Of a DNA stretch of 64,000 bases, positions 48,101 through 57,800 are shown in pieces. The first letter of the stretch is position 1; the number at the start of each line of letters is the position of its first letter. The stretch spans positions 51,329,596 through 51,393,595 of the forward strand of contig CM073889.1 of assembly GCA_037176705.1 (NCBI GenBank), read 5' to 3'. The stretch is from Molossus alvarezi. Lineage: Eukaryota > Chordata > Mammalia > Chiroptera > Molossidae. The translations under genes were made by a program, and so were the position numbers. A model generated the notes under the pieces. It saw only the letters and a program-made list of their open reading frames with translations, was not told the DNA's origin and ran no database searches.

Positions 48101-48263
48101 ACATCCAGATGCCCCATTTGGACCTTGTTGTCTGTCCTGTGAGCCACCAGGACATGCTGGATGGTTGGGCAGTGCTTCACAGCTTCATCCACTATCTTCT
48201 TCAGCTCCACCACACGCCCTCCCCGCAGTCCTTGGTTGAAGGTGATAACCACCTTGCACTTTG
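30205..48263 (-). CDS. ACSS1: ACSS1, acetyl-CoA synthetase 2, mitochondrial (partial: last 11 coding exons)
   Basis: Joined on the minus strand: 48263-48088, 47718-47566, 42647-42500, 41281-41144, 38335-38243, 37057-36945, 36537-36411, 35667-35540, 35446-35383, 31617-31499, 30384-30205. All borders are AG...GT, phases agree, and the frame stays open for 478 codons plus TAA. ACSS1 makes acetyl-CoA from acetate, CoA and ATP, via acetyl-AMP, in the mitochondrial matrix. Visible motifs: P-loop [19 protein letters not shown], the hinge region [13 protein letters not shown], and [11 protein letters not shown] with the conserved catalytic lysine that SIRT3 deacetylates in the mammalian enzyme. The C-terminal exon ([17 protein letters not shown]) fits ACSS1, not cytosolic ACSS2. 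The first ~210 residues, including the mitochondrial targeting peptide, lie outside the window. The gene looks intact and under constraint. Confidence 0.97.
30445..31498. other. ACSS1 intron (last), no repeat recognised
   Basis: Together with 30385-30444 this is the final intron. Short open frames on both strands have no domains. A small CT-rich tract lies near 31340-31360. Confidence 0.6.
31499..31617 (-). CDS. ACSS1: ACSS1 coding exon
   Basis: [20 protein letters not shown] then [19 protein letters not shown]. Acceptor 'ctctccttccag', donor 'gtgagtgca'. Lid domain, just before the catalytic-lysine exon. Confidence 0.97.
31618..32499. other. ACSS1 intron, unique sequence
   Basis: I see no SINE, L1 or gene here. 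The stretch at 32340-32500 is pyrimidine-rich. Confidence 0.5.
32500..32682 (+). mobile_element. L2-type 3' end fragment
   Basis: It ends 'tgcctggagtatagcaggtg' then 'ctcatcaaatgtttgttaaa', the diagnostic L2 3' terminus. Ancient mammalian repeat. Confidence 0.7.
32735..32960 (+). mobile_element. L2 fragment
   Basis: 'ccctcaagacccaggttag' ... 'gtgaagcctttcctgactct' ... 'ttacctcattaggtcatcag' ... 'gaagggaagagctgc' follow the L2 consensus order upstream of the terminus. Confidence 0.7.
33050..33197 (-). mobile_element. Ves SINE, 5'-truncated
   Basis: It has the tail side 'atcttcacccgaggacat', purine tract, 'gaaacatcgacgtgaaaggg', and stops inside the body at 'gacaaactgcaat', so the tRNA head is missing. 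Flanking 'ttaatgaaaa' lies at 33040-33049 and 33198-33207. 5' truncation of this kind is common for L1 but rarer for SINEs. Confidence 0.9.
33330..33560 (+). mobile_element. MIR
   Basis: 'ctagctctgccacttgctag' then 'ctgtgtggccttg', 'aacctggggagctaacaata', 'caggattaaatggtgac': the ordered core of the ancient MIR SINE. Confidence 0.85.
33561..34964. other. ACSS1 intron, unique sequence
   Basis: About 1.4 kb with no recognisable element; the open frames are short and domain-free. Confidence 0.5.
34979..35197 (+). mobile_element. tRNA-derived bat SINE (Ves-related)
   Basis: Head 'cctggctggtgtggctcagt', 'ggtcagggcacatgcc', 'gatgttctctctcatccatg', end 'aaaatcaataaaa' and A-tail. An exact 14-bp duplication 'agaaatctgacctt' lies at 34965-34978 and 35198-35211. 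Confidence 0.95.
35383..35446 (-). CDS. ACSS1: ACSS1 coding exon
   Basis: [20 protein letters not shown] then E and one base of the next codon. A short exon in the C-terminal lid domain. Only 93 bases of intron separate it from the exon upstream. Confidence 0.97.
35540..35667 (-). CDS. ACSS1: ACSS1 coding exon with the domain hinge
   Basis: [20 protein letters not shown] then [25 protein letters not shown] holds the conserved aspartate that contacts the ribose. RMDD is at the hinge around which the C-terminal lid turns between the adenylation and thioester steps. Confidence 0.97.
36160..36265 (-). mobile_element. MIR fragment
   Basis: 'cacacttaaccccatgatg' ... 'cccattttagacataagtca' ... 'agggaagtaaagg' match the reverse MIR core. 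Short and old. Confidence 0.5.
36411..36537 (-). CDS. ACSS1: ACSS1 coding exon
   Basis: [20 protein letters not shown] then [18 protein letters not shown] and KAYPG. Acceptor 'cggtctgcag', donor 'gtgagggga'. Confidence 0.97.
36945..37057 (-). CDS. ACSS1: ACSS1 coding exon
   Basis: [20 protein letters not shown] then [17 protein letters not shown]. Acceptor 'tccccatag', donor 'gtgtgtaag'. Only 407 bases separate it from the next exon. Confidence 0.97.
37838..38045 (-). mobile_element. MIR
   Basis: Reverse MIR: 'gagtacttactacatgtcag' , 'ccccattttacaaataaggg', 'gactctcagagaagtc', 'agctgcaaagccaggctcta'. It lies just beside the ACSS1 exon at 38243. Confidence 0.8.
38243..38335 (-). CDS. ACSS1: ACSS1 coding exon
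   Basis: [18 protein letters not shown] then [12 protein letters not shown]. The last codon is completed in the next exon to give WWQTETGG, which in this family lines the acetate and adenine sites. Confidence 0.97.
38450..39262 (+). mobile_element. Ancient L1M 3' end
   Basis: Old L1 3' region: 'ggctattaaagaaatacaag' ... 'cacagtggccaaaaact' ... 'tgaataagccatcactaca' ... 'atgaagttcaagaataag' ... 'gcctgatctggatgtgg' ... 'atttcattatattttatacc'. The order fits L1M-class tails shared by most placental mammals. It contains the (TG)n tract. Confidence 0.75.
39155..39190. repeat. (TG)18 microsatellite
   Basis: Thirty-six uninterrupted bases of TG inside the old L1M tail, in an ACSS1 intron. Likely length-polymorphic. 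Confidence 0.95.
39263..41143. other. ACSS1 intron, mostly unique
   Basis: Apart from a possible old repeat at 39300-39365 ('tgtggtctgaatgtgtatgc', the start of a common ancient repeat motif) I see no element or gene in these 1.9 kb. Confidence 0.5.
41144..41281 (-). CDS. ACSS1: ACSS1 coding exon
   Basis: [20 protein letters not shown], then [16 protein letters not shown] and RSSLRTLGS. The FYGAPTA segment belongs to the conserved substrate-side core. Acceptor 'ctttttgtag', donor 'gtgagcatt'. Confidence 0.97.
41282..42499. other. ACSS1 intron, unique sequence
   Basis: 1.2 kb between two coding exons; no recognisable repeat. Confidence 0.5.
42500..42647 (-). CDS. ACSS1: ACSS1 coding exon
   Basis: [20 protein letters not shown] then [11 protein letters not shown] and [10 protein letters not shown]. 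It holds the DIGWITGH segment conserved in acetyl-CoA synthetases. Donor 'gtgaggact'. The 4.9-kb intron upstream contains a sense-oriented L1. Confidence 0.97.
43045..43222 (-). mobile_element. Diverged tRNA-derived SINE
   Basis: Reverse copy like that at 24709 ('tatttatttatgcattcatt', 'tatgccctgaccaggaataa', head 'gagctacccggccagggc'). A 16-bp duplication with one mismatch: 'aagttataccacaatt' (43029-43044) and 'aagttatgccacaatt' (43223-43238). Confidence 0.9.
43239..43793. other. ACSS1 intron, unique sequence
   Basis: No identifiable repeat. A small tandem of 'caaaatcaattcacaccc' units lies at 43741-43775. Confidence 0.5.
43804..45670 (-). mobile_element. 5'-truncated LINE-1 in an ACSS1 intron, sense to the gene
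   Basis: 3' UTR and C-terminal ORF2, truncated within the reverse-transcriptase region. An exact 10-bp duplication 'tcaactgtcc' lies at 43794-43803 and 45671-45680. Open pieces on the minus strand: 44111-44374, 44681-45052 and 45222-45530. A small deletion near 45575 removes part of the text seen in the other copies. It shares the transcription strand of ACSS1. Confidence 0.93.
45681..47565. other. ACSS1 intron, mostly unique
   Basis: It contains an impure CA-rich tract (45719-45770) and a reverse MIR fragment (about 46110-46200: 'ctgtgacatgctcaaggtca'). The rest is unassigned. Confidence 0.6.
47566..47718 (-). CDS. ACSS1: ACSS1 coding exon with the ATP-binding P-loop
   Basis: [15 protein letters not shown] ... 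[16 protein letters not shown] ... AAITHR. The glycine/serine-rich loop is the AMP-binding family signature that holds the ATP phosphates. 51 codons, phase 0 on both sides. Confidence 0.97.
48088..48263 (-). CDS. ACSS1: ACSS1 coding exon (first in window)
   Basis: It begins mid-codon (two bases), then [15 protein letters not shown] and ends VPLEQ. Acceptor 'ctctgttag', donor 'gtgggttt'. By comparison with the 14-exon human gene this is probably exon 4. It encodes part of the N-terminal adenylate-forming domain. Confidence 0.96.
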
Positions 48264-50448
48264 CTAACAGAGACAATGGACATTTCTGATCAGTTTCCTC
48301 TCCACTTTGACCCTCACAGCCCAGACTGGCAGCCACATATTCTAGGCACAGGAAGGTGATAAAGAAAATCCAATATTGAGTGTAAGAGTCAACAAAAAAG
48401 TGAAGGGTGTGCCTGCTTTACAATCTTTGTGCAGAATACAGAAGCACCACACCTTTTCCCAGCTCTGAGGAAGAGCAGGAAGTAACTGGAGACAAGCAAC
48501 TTTGAAGCTGAATGCTTCCAGCCTTCTACCACTCCTTCCTACCGGCTCCAGAAGCTTTCCTAGGAGAGAGGCCATCACATCACTCCCAGTCACAGCCACC
48601 ATGAGTCAGAGGCCAAGAAAGCTGGGCAGTCAGAGACCGAACCCCAACATGTCCTGTGCAGCTCCTGCACTGTCTAGGGCCAAAGTTCCAGAGAACAAAG
48701 ACCATACCCTAGGTGAATGCCAGGAGCTGCTAGCCCCTACCCTCACCTTCAGGGTAAGGCCCTCCAGGCTCAAAACTGCTCTTCAATGACCCAGCCAGGT
48801 TCATCCAGGCCCAGGGCAATGTACACTGACGGAATTCCATTCCATGGTTAACCTAGGAGGAGGCCTAGAGCAGAGAATTATGTACAAACACAACTAGGCC
48901 TCGGGACCACAAAGGAGTGACCCTCCACTCTGTGCCCTAACTCAGATGACCTGAAGGAATCAGGTTACAGTGGATTTTTAAACGGTTCCCTAAGGAAGAA
49001 CCTGAAACAAATATCCAGTGTAGTGCTGGCTAGTGGGACCCAAGCACATCACGCTAAACTTTTAATCACTCTGTACCAAAGGGATTCTTTTGGAGCCACA
49101 GGCAGAGGTGCTAGGGAATTACCCTGACTCTAGCAGCTCACAACAAGTGACTCTCAAGATCTGGAATATAAATACCCCAACTCCCTCATTCCTGCATAGA
49201 GGGTTATCTTGACACATGTGGTTCCATCATCTTATAGGGCATCCCTGAGGAACTGAGTTCTGGTCACTCACTGTGAAAATTGGTCTTATTTGGTTCCTCT
49301 TCCTAGCCTCACTCCCACTGTCCTATAGCACTTTGCAGGACCACTTCCCAAATGAACTCAGGGTCTGCTTCTGGGGGAGCACTAACTAAAGCACCACTCT
49401 CCTTGAGCTTCCCAATCTGAAAAGCAATTTCTAGCAACATATCCACATTCTTTCTTCCTCCCAAGAGCCCTGGAAATGATACAGCCTTGAGGGCTACCTG
49501 AGAATTATCTAGACAGGTCTTTGCAGCTGGATGACTCAGCAGGATCATACAGGGGTCAGAGACATAATTTAAACTCTCTGGGGTGCCAAAGGCAGTGCCA
49601 TCTGGCTCTGCATACCATGGGTCCCTGGCCACACACACTCTTGCTCCTTGGACCTTGACAATATGTCACCTTGTAAAAACAAATTCTATTGGGTAGAGAC
49701 TGTCAGAAAGTCTCCAGGAATATATCCCTCAGAGCTGGGACTGGTCCAGGTAAGCTTCCTGCAGGGAAGGGAGATGATTCAGCAGGTTCAAAGGGACCCT
49801 TCTCAAGGAACTCCCCCTAGAGAAAACTCCCCCCAGGCCCATCCAACATGCTAGAATCATGTTATGTGGGTTTTAGGTCCTCCCCAGTTTCCCATGGCTC
49901 ACGCCTCACTCCTGACATTCATTTGTCCAAAGCCTCTGCTTGGGTAGTTCTCAAGGGCAAGGAATCTGTGTGCACAGCTTTGGTTCCTAGGAAGTGCATG
50001 AGAGCACATGTAGCCTTATGGTTACACATAGCCAATAGGTACAAGGTGAATTGGGGTACAGGTAGGATCAGCCTGATGCTTTGTCTGGGAGGATTTTATT
50101 TACCTTTCTGGGTTTTGAACAGGAATCAGCACCTGTATTGGTTTTCTATGGTTCCCATAAACTTGGTGGCTCAAACAGTAATATTTTAGCTCACAGTTCT
50201 GCAGTCCAGGTGAGCTCTACATGGTTCTGTCCTAAGAATCTCAAGGCAAAAATCAAGGTGTCAGGGTGTTATTGTCATAATTAGCTGGCTAATATTAAAA
50301 TAGAAAGAAAACAAAAAGGAGGCCAAACATTATAATCATGGTCATGTGGGCATCTTCACCAGGAAGTTACAACTTTATACTCCCCAGGGAACCACCACCA
50401 GTCCATTCCTTGCAAATCACTGGGGTCTAAGAAAAGGGCAAGATGGGC
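48264..50448. other. ACSS1 intron (5' side), no exon found
   Basis: I searched the minus strand for the missing upstream ACSS1 coding text (around IYMPVSPLAV) and did not see it. A 109-codon minus-strand open frame at 49309-49638 matches no family I know. Text at 50130-50270 ('attggttttctatggttccc', 'ttagctcacagttctgc') resembles an ancient dispersed mammalian repeat. Confidence 0.55.
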
Positions 50449-50648
50449 CCAGCCAGTGTGGCTCAGTGGTTGAGTGTCGACCCATACACCAAGAGGTCAC
50501 CAGTTTGATTCCCGGTCAGGGCACATGTGTGGGGCATGCAGGAGGCAGCCAATTGATGTTCTCTCTCATAGATGTTTCCATCTCTCTCTTCCTCTCCCCT
50601 CTTCTCTCTCTAAAATCAATAAAGAAAAAAAATTAAAAAAACAAAAAC
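50449..50648 (+). mobile_element. tRNA-derived bat SINE (Ves-related)
   Basis: Head 'cagccagtgtggctcagtgg', 'gattcccggtcagggcacat', 'aattgatgttctctctcata', end 'aaaatcaataaag'. Flanks 'aaagggcaagatgggc' (50433-50448) and 'aaaggacaagacgggc' (50649-50664): a 16-bp duplication with two mismatches. Confidence 0.93.
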
Positions 50649-50664
50649 AAAGGACAAGACGGGC

Positions 50665-52744
50665 ACTTACACAGTGAAGTTGAGGAGATGTAAGAAAGGT
50701 GTCTGCCTGTCAGTCTAACCTGGGAAAAAAATAATTGGCTAGAGGGAAAGAGCCACAGCAAGTGCACAAAATCCTGAAGGGTTCATTGGTTAAGCTCCCA
50801 GTTAAAATGTTGGGACAAAGAGTTCTCATTCTCTTGTTCCTCTTGCTTCACTCCTGCTTCCTTGCACTAGCTTGCTCCATGACCCACACTAGCCCACCAT
50901 ATGTCCCTAGAAGCCACATGGCCCATGGCCATGCAGACTGTACATTCAATGGACTGCAGCTGGAACATAAGCTAAACTAGAAAGATGCTGGACTGGACTG
51001 GACTTTGATATGGAGCAGAAACTGTGGGCAGTGGTTTTAATTCTAGCACTGCTTAAGACAAAATAGGACTTTTCCATGGTGAGACAGAGAAATGGGACCT
51101 AGGAGGAGAACTCTTTTAATGTTACATTATCAATAAAGTTTTCTAGATACCTCATCCTCCCATGGGGGCCTCGGGAAATTCTTGTTCCCATGGCACCCCA
51201 AGAGCTCCACTTCCACCAGTAACAGGTGGGGACACAGAGGGCATCCCACTGATAACAAGGGGGCTGGGCTCTTGTCTGGAGGCTCTCAGAGAAAATCTGC
51301 TTCAAGGCTCATTCAGAAGGTTGGCAGAATCAATTCCTTGTGACTGTAGGACTGAGGTCCCCACATCCTTACTGCCAGCCAGTGGTTTTTGTCAGCTTCT
51401 AAAGACACTAACATCACGTGGCTTGTCACCTCTCTATCTTTAAAGCTAGCAAAGTCCTTCTCACCCTTTGAACCTCTCTGACCTCCCCTCTGTCACATGT
51501 CTTCTGCCTCCAGGCAGAGGAAGTTCTCTGCTTTCAAGGGCTTATATGATTAATTTGGACCCACCTAGATAATTTCTCCATTTTAAGGTATATTACATCT
51601 ATACAAATCTTCTGTCATGTTATGTAACATATTTACAGATTCTGGAGGCTTAGAGTGGCTATCTATGCAGGCCATGATTCTGTCCCTATAGCATCTCTCA
51701 GAGCCATTCTCCTCCCCTCCCCACGGCACCTCTGTCTCTCTCTCCACTCCTCATATGGCCTAAAGCAAGAGAATATATAAAGGAAAGATGAGTGGTCAGA
51801 CCCTGGAAGCTAGGCCAAGGGACTAGAACTCTAGAATAATACATACTACCTGAGGTGGCCACCCAGCTCATGGTGAAACACTATAGCTATGCTTATACTG
51901 CCATCCTCCCATTGGCAGATTAAAGATAGCTGCAAATTCTTGACCTAGTCTCGCACTACTTCTCATGGAGAAGTGGAGTCCAGGTCCCAGTCCCTTGAAT
52001 TTGGGGGCCACTGACTACTTTGACCATTAGAGTATTGCTAAAATTATGCTATCCATTTCCTTCTTCTTGGAGCCATGCAGCACTATATATGTCTGGCTAC
52101 CTTAAGTTGGTGTGCTATGAGGAAACACAAGTTAGTCAAGTGGAAAGTGCCACAAAAAGAGGAAGTAATGACTGATGAGTCCCTCACCATTCAAGACAAC
52201 CCAGCTGATATCCCAGGCATTGTGGAACAGGGAAAAGCCATTCCCACTGTGCCCATCTAACCCCTGCCCACAGAATCATAAAATACAATAATAATATTTA
52301 TGGCCTAAAGCAACTATTTTAAGTACTAAGTTGTGGAGTAGTTTATTACATACCAATACACTACTCAGCAGTAATTACACAGCAATACAAAGCACTCCCT
52401 CATTGACCCGAAGAGGATACAGATACCTGTCCCAACAGAGTCCCATTCCCAGGAACGTGACAACTGAATAGCTGGACACAGAGACTGAAGGATAGTAGGG
52501 AAGAGATCTTGTAATGGCAAAGTTCTAGAGAACATTTACAGGAGGGTCCCCTACAGAGGTCCTCAGAGCCTCAGTCCCTGCCATCCCATAGCCTGGTTGT
52601 TTAGGGTTCCTGAGGTTCTGGGTACTGCCCAGCTACTAAATTCCCATATGCTAATTCTCCAGATTCAGGTGCTGTGATCTGTTTCTAAGAATTTTAACAG
52701 AGACATTTGGTAAATATGGGCACATCAGTAATAAAGAAAAGAAG
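50665..52744. other. Unique DNA, presumably ACSS1 first introns
   Basis: Two kilobases without a recognisable exon or repeat. Confidence 0.5.
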
Positions 52745-52880
52745 CAGCCCAGTATAATGATAAAAGTATGACTCTGATGGCAGAATTCCTGGCTCTGTCA
52801 CTAACTAATGATATGACCTTGAGCAAGTCACTTAACCTTTCTGTGCCTCAATTTCCTTGTCCTTAAAAGTAAATAGTAAC
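52745..52880 (+). mobile_element. MIR
   Basis: 'cctggctctgtcactaacta', 'tgaccttgagcaagtcactt' and 'aacctttctgtgcctcaatt' follow the MIR core closely. Confidence 0.88.
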
Positions 52881-53724
52881 CTTCTAATAAAGAACATTCC
52901 AGGGGATTCAAAAATGGCAGTGGAGTAAATGGAAGCTACACAGGCCGTCTCCTAGAATCAAACTGGAATTGCAACTAAAATAAAGAAAAATTGGCAGGAA
53001 AAGGCAACAGAAAAGCAGCTTGTGAGGATCAATATAGCTTGCAGGGACACTGACTCAATCCTGGTAGGATTGTGGATGCGCAAGAGGGGTGCTGGGAGCC
53101 CACAGACAGCAGCAGCCTTAGCTGTGAGCAGCACCCTCACATTAAACTCCCAGGCAGCTCCACAGTGCAGAGCCAGGACAGACGCTAAAATAGACACAGC
53201 CATTCACCTTGAGCTCTGGGAGAGAAAGAGTGGACTGAACTGGAACTGTGTGGGGACAATTGGGATTTGGAGTAGGCTCAGAGTTTTTGCTGAGTTGCAG
53301 CCACGCAGGATGGTGCCCATCTTACTCCTTCCCAAGGCTCTGGGGAGAGGCGGCGTCCCCTTCCTTGTAGATTCAAACTCACCCAGGTGGACCACTGAAA
53401 TGCAAATTAAGACTCACTAACAACCACCATCTGCCCCACCCTCAGGAAATCCCCTTACCTTGAGTACATGAGGGAGTTTTTCATTAAACTGAAAACCCAA
53501 GGCTCTTTAAGTAACCTGTACAGATAGCTTCCAGGCAAAAAGCTAGAAGATAACTGTACCATTCCTGGGCTAGCAACTCTAACCAGGAAAGAAAGACTTG
53601 ACAGTGGTATTTAACGTGGGTCCTCCCTTGCTCATCAAAACCCAAGAGAGGGAGCCACAAACAGCAGAACACCAACACCCACAGGGAACATTTGACAAGC
53701 TCCAAAGCCCACTGTGATAGCCAA

Positions 53725-54830
53725 AATGGTGAAACACAGAAACAATAGCCAAATGAAAGAAGAAGAGACCTCTACCGAAGATGAGATAAATGTGGAGCAG
53801 TTAAGCAATTTAACAAAGCTAGAATTCAGAGCCATGACCTTGAGGAAGCTCAACAGCATGAGTAAGCACATAGAGATGTTGAAAATCAACCAACTGGAGA
53901 TTAAAAACCACCAAGAAGAAATCAAGGATGACATATCAGAAATAAAAAAAACACATTGGAAGGTATAAACAGCAGAGTAGAGGAAGCTGAGGACCGGATC
54001 AGTGAATTATGAGACAGGATAGAAAAATATAAAACAATCAGAAAAACAAAAAAAAAAGAAAACGATTAAAAAACAGGAAGACAGCTTCAGAGAACTGGGG
54101 AACAACAGGAAATGTAATAATATTCGCATCATTGGAGTCCCCAAAAAAGAAGAAAATGGGCAAGGATTAAAGAATATATTCAAAGAAATAGTGACAGAAA
54201 ACTTCCCTAATTTGGTGAAGGAAGAAGGCATTCAAGTTTAAGAAGCACAGAGAGCCACAAGTAAGAAGAACCCAAAGAGGCTCACACAATGACACATAGT
54301 AATTAAAAAGCCAAAAATTAAAGACAAAGAGAGAATCCTAAAAGCAGCAAGAGATAAGCAACAGGTTATCTACAAAGGAAACCCAATTAGGCTCTCAGCT
54401 GACCTCTCAAAAGAAACACTATGGCCCTGGCCAGTTTGGCTCAGCGGTTAGAGCATCGGCCTGTGGTCCGGAGAGACCCGGGTTCGGTTCCTGCTAAAAG
54501 CATGTACCTTGGTTGCAGTTTGTCCCCGGCCCTGGTTGGCTTGTGCGGGTGGCAACCACTCGATGTGTCCCTTTCACATCGACGTTTCTCTTTCTCTCTC
54601 TCCCTCCCACTCTATCTGAACAAAATATCAAAAAATGTCCTCGGGTGAGGACTAAAATAAAAAAAAAGAAACACTACAGGCAAAAAGGGAGTGACATGAA
54701 GTAATCAAGGTCATGAAAAACAAAGATCTGAATCTAAGATTACTCTACCCAGCAAGGCTATTATTCAAAATAGAAGGTCAAATAAAGAGCTTCCCAGAAA
54801 AAAAGCTAAGGGAATACATTAGCACCAAAC
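53725..54830 (+). pseudogene. L1 ORF1 remnant, interrupted by a SINE
   Basis: MVKHRNNSQMKEEETSTEDE start, coiled coil (IEMLKINQLEIKNHQEEIKD), then stops near 53968 and 54010. RNA-binding core traces lie at 54120-54400. The Ves SINE at 54422 splits the C-terminal part. Confidence 0.85.
54422..54663 (+). mobile_element. Ves SINE inside L1 ORF1
   Basis: Near-consensus: 'ggccctggccagtttggctc', 'gagacccgggttcggttcc', 'cacatcgacgtttctctttc', 'tcctcgggtgaggact'. Exact 13-bp duplication 'aaaagaaacacta' at 54409-54421 and 54664-54676. Confidence 0.96.
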
Positions 54831-54889
54831 CAGCACTACAAGAAATGTTAAAAGGACTGCTGTAATTAATAGAATAAGAGGAAAAATAT

Positions 54890-57800
54890 AACCACGCTAA
54901 ACAAAAAAGGCAAGAAATAAGTACATATCAATAATCACCTTAAATGTAAGTGGATTGAATGCTCCCATAAAAAGACACAGAGTAGCTGATTGGATAAGAA
55001 AGCAAGACTCGCCCTGGCCGGTTTGGCTCAGTGGTTAGAGCCTCGGCCCGTGGTCTAGAGAGACCCGGGTTCAGTTCCCGCTAAGGGCACATACCTCGGT
55101 TGCAGTTTGTCCCCACCCTGGTTGGGGTTGTGTGGGTGGCAGCCAGTTGATGTGTCTCTCTCACATCGATGTTTCTTCACTGTGTCTTCCTCCCTCTCTC
55201 CCTCTAACTCTATGAATGCAAAAAAAAAAAAAAAGAAAGCATGACTCATCTATATGTTGTTTACAAGAGACCGACCTCACAACAAAAGACTCACATAGGT
55301 GGAAAGTGAATAGATGGAAATCTTTCAAGCAAACAGAAAGAAAAAAACGCTGGAGTAGCAATACTCATATCTGATAAAATAGATTTCAAAATGAAGGCCA
55401 TAACTAGAGACAAAGAAGACCACTACATAATATTGAAAGGATCTATCCAACAGAAAGATATAACCTTGATAAACATATATGCACCCAATATAGGAGCACC
55501 AAAATATATTAAAAATCTTCTAGAGGACTTCCAAGGAGAAATTGACAGCAATATAATCATACCAGGGGACTTCAACACCCCGTTGACACCACTGGATAGA
55601 TCCTCTAGACAAAAAATAAGCAAGGAAACAGAGACTCTAAATGAAGCACAGATCAAATGGATTTAATAGATATCTACAGAGAATTACACCCTAAAACTAC
55701 AAAATTCACATTCTTCTCAAGTGCACATGGGACATCCTCAAAGACAGACCACATGATAGGACACAAACTAAATCTCTACAAGCTCAAGAAGACTGAAATC
55801 ATATCAAGCATCTTCTCAGATCACAATGGCATGAAATTAGAAATCAATTGCAACAAAAACATGCAAAGACATTGCAAAACATGGAGGCTAAGTAGCATGT
55901 TATTAAACAATGAATGGGTTACCATGGAGATCAAGGAAGAAATTAAAAACTTCCTAGAAACCAATGAAAATGAACACACAACAACACAAAATCTATGGGA
56001 TGCAGTGATAGCAGTTCAGAGAGGGAAGTTCATAGCACTACAGGCCTACCTCAAGAAAAAAGAAAAATTTCTAATTGACTGTCTAACCTCACAATTTAAA
56101 GAATTAGTAAGCAACAAAAAGAAAACCCCATAGAAAGTAGAAGGAAGAAAATAGTAAAAATCAGAGCAGAAATAAATGACATAGAGAACAAAAAAAAAAC
56201 AATTCAAGGATCAAAGAAACAAAGAGCTGGATTTTAGAAAAGATAAAAAAGATTAATGGGCCCTTAGCTTGACTCACCAAGAAACAAAGAGAACCCAAAT
56301 AAACATAATCAGTAATGAAAGAGAAGTAACAACTGACAACACAGAAATACAGTATATTGTTAACAACTACTATGAACAATATATGGCAACAAATTTGACA
56401 ATGTAAGCAAAATGGACAAATTTCTAGAAACACAGTCTCCCAAAGCTGTACCAGGAAGAGATAGAAAATTTGAACAGACCAATGACAACTAAGGAAATGG
56501 AAGAGGTAATCAAGGCTCTCCCAGCAAACAAAAGCCCAGGCCCGGATGGCATCATGGGGAAGTTTTATCAAACATTCAAAAAAGAACTAATACGCATTCC
56601 CCTCAAACTATTTTAAAAAATTCAAGAAGAAGGAAGACTTCTGAACTTGTTTTATGAGGCCAACATAACTCTAATTCTAAAACCGGAAAAAAAAACACTA
56701 CAAAGGAAGAAAACTACAGACCAATATCCCTGGTGAATATACATGCCAAAATCCTGAACAAAATACCAGCAAACTGGATCCAGCAATACATCAAAAAAAT
56801 TATTCACCATGACCAAGTGGGATTCATCCCAGGGATGCAAGGCTGGTACAATATTCGCAAATCAATAAATGTGATATACCACATGAACAAAATGAAGACT
56901 AAAAACAACATGATCATATCAATAGGTGATAAAAAAAAGCATTCAACAAAACACAGCATCCATTTCTGATAAAAACACTCAACAATGTGGGAATAGAGGG
57001 ATCATATCTTGACATAATAAAGGCCATATATGAAAGACCTACAGCCAACATCATACTCAATGGGCAGAAACTAAAAACAGGACAGGAACAAGACAGAGAT
57101 GTCCACTTTCGCCACCCTTATTTAACATAGTACTGGAAGTCTTAGCAACAGCAATCAGACATGAAGAAAAAATAAAAGGGATCCAAATGGGAAAGGAGGA
57201 AGTGAAACTGTCATTATTTGCAGATGACATGATATTATACAGAGAAAACCCTAAAGACTCAATCAAAAATCTACCAGACTTAATATATGAATTTGGCAAA
57301 GCAGCAGGATACAAAATTAATGTCAAAAAATGTATGGCATTCTTATATACAAATGATGAACTCACAGAAACAGAACCTAAAAAAAACAATCCCATTTATC
57401 ATCGTGGCAAGAAAATTAAGATACCTAGGAATAAACTTAACCAAAGAAATAAAGGACCTATTCACAGAAAACTACAGGTCATTGAAGAAGAAAACAGAGG
57501 AAGATATAAAAAAGTGGAAGCACATACCTTGTTCATAGATTGGAAGAATTGACATTGTTAAAATGTCCATACTACTGAAAGTACTCTATAGATTCAATGC
57601 AATGCTCATCAAAATACCAACAACATATTTCACAGAACTAGAACAAATATTTCAAAAGTTCATATGGAACCAAAAAGGACCCCAAATAGCCACAGCAATC
57701 TTCAGAAAGAAGGACCAAGTAAGGAGGGATCAAAATATGAGGTTTCGGATACTACAAAGTGACTGTAACCCAAACAGCCTGGTACTGGTACAAGAACAGG

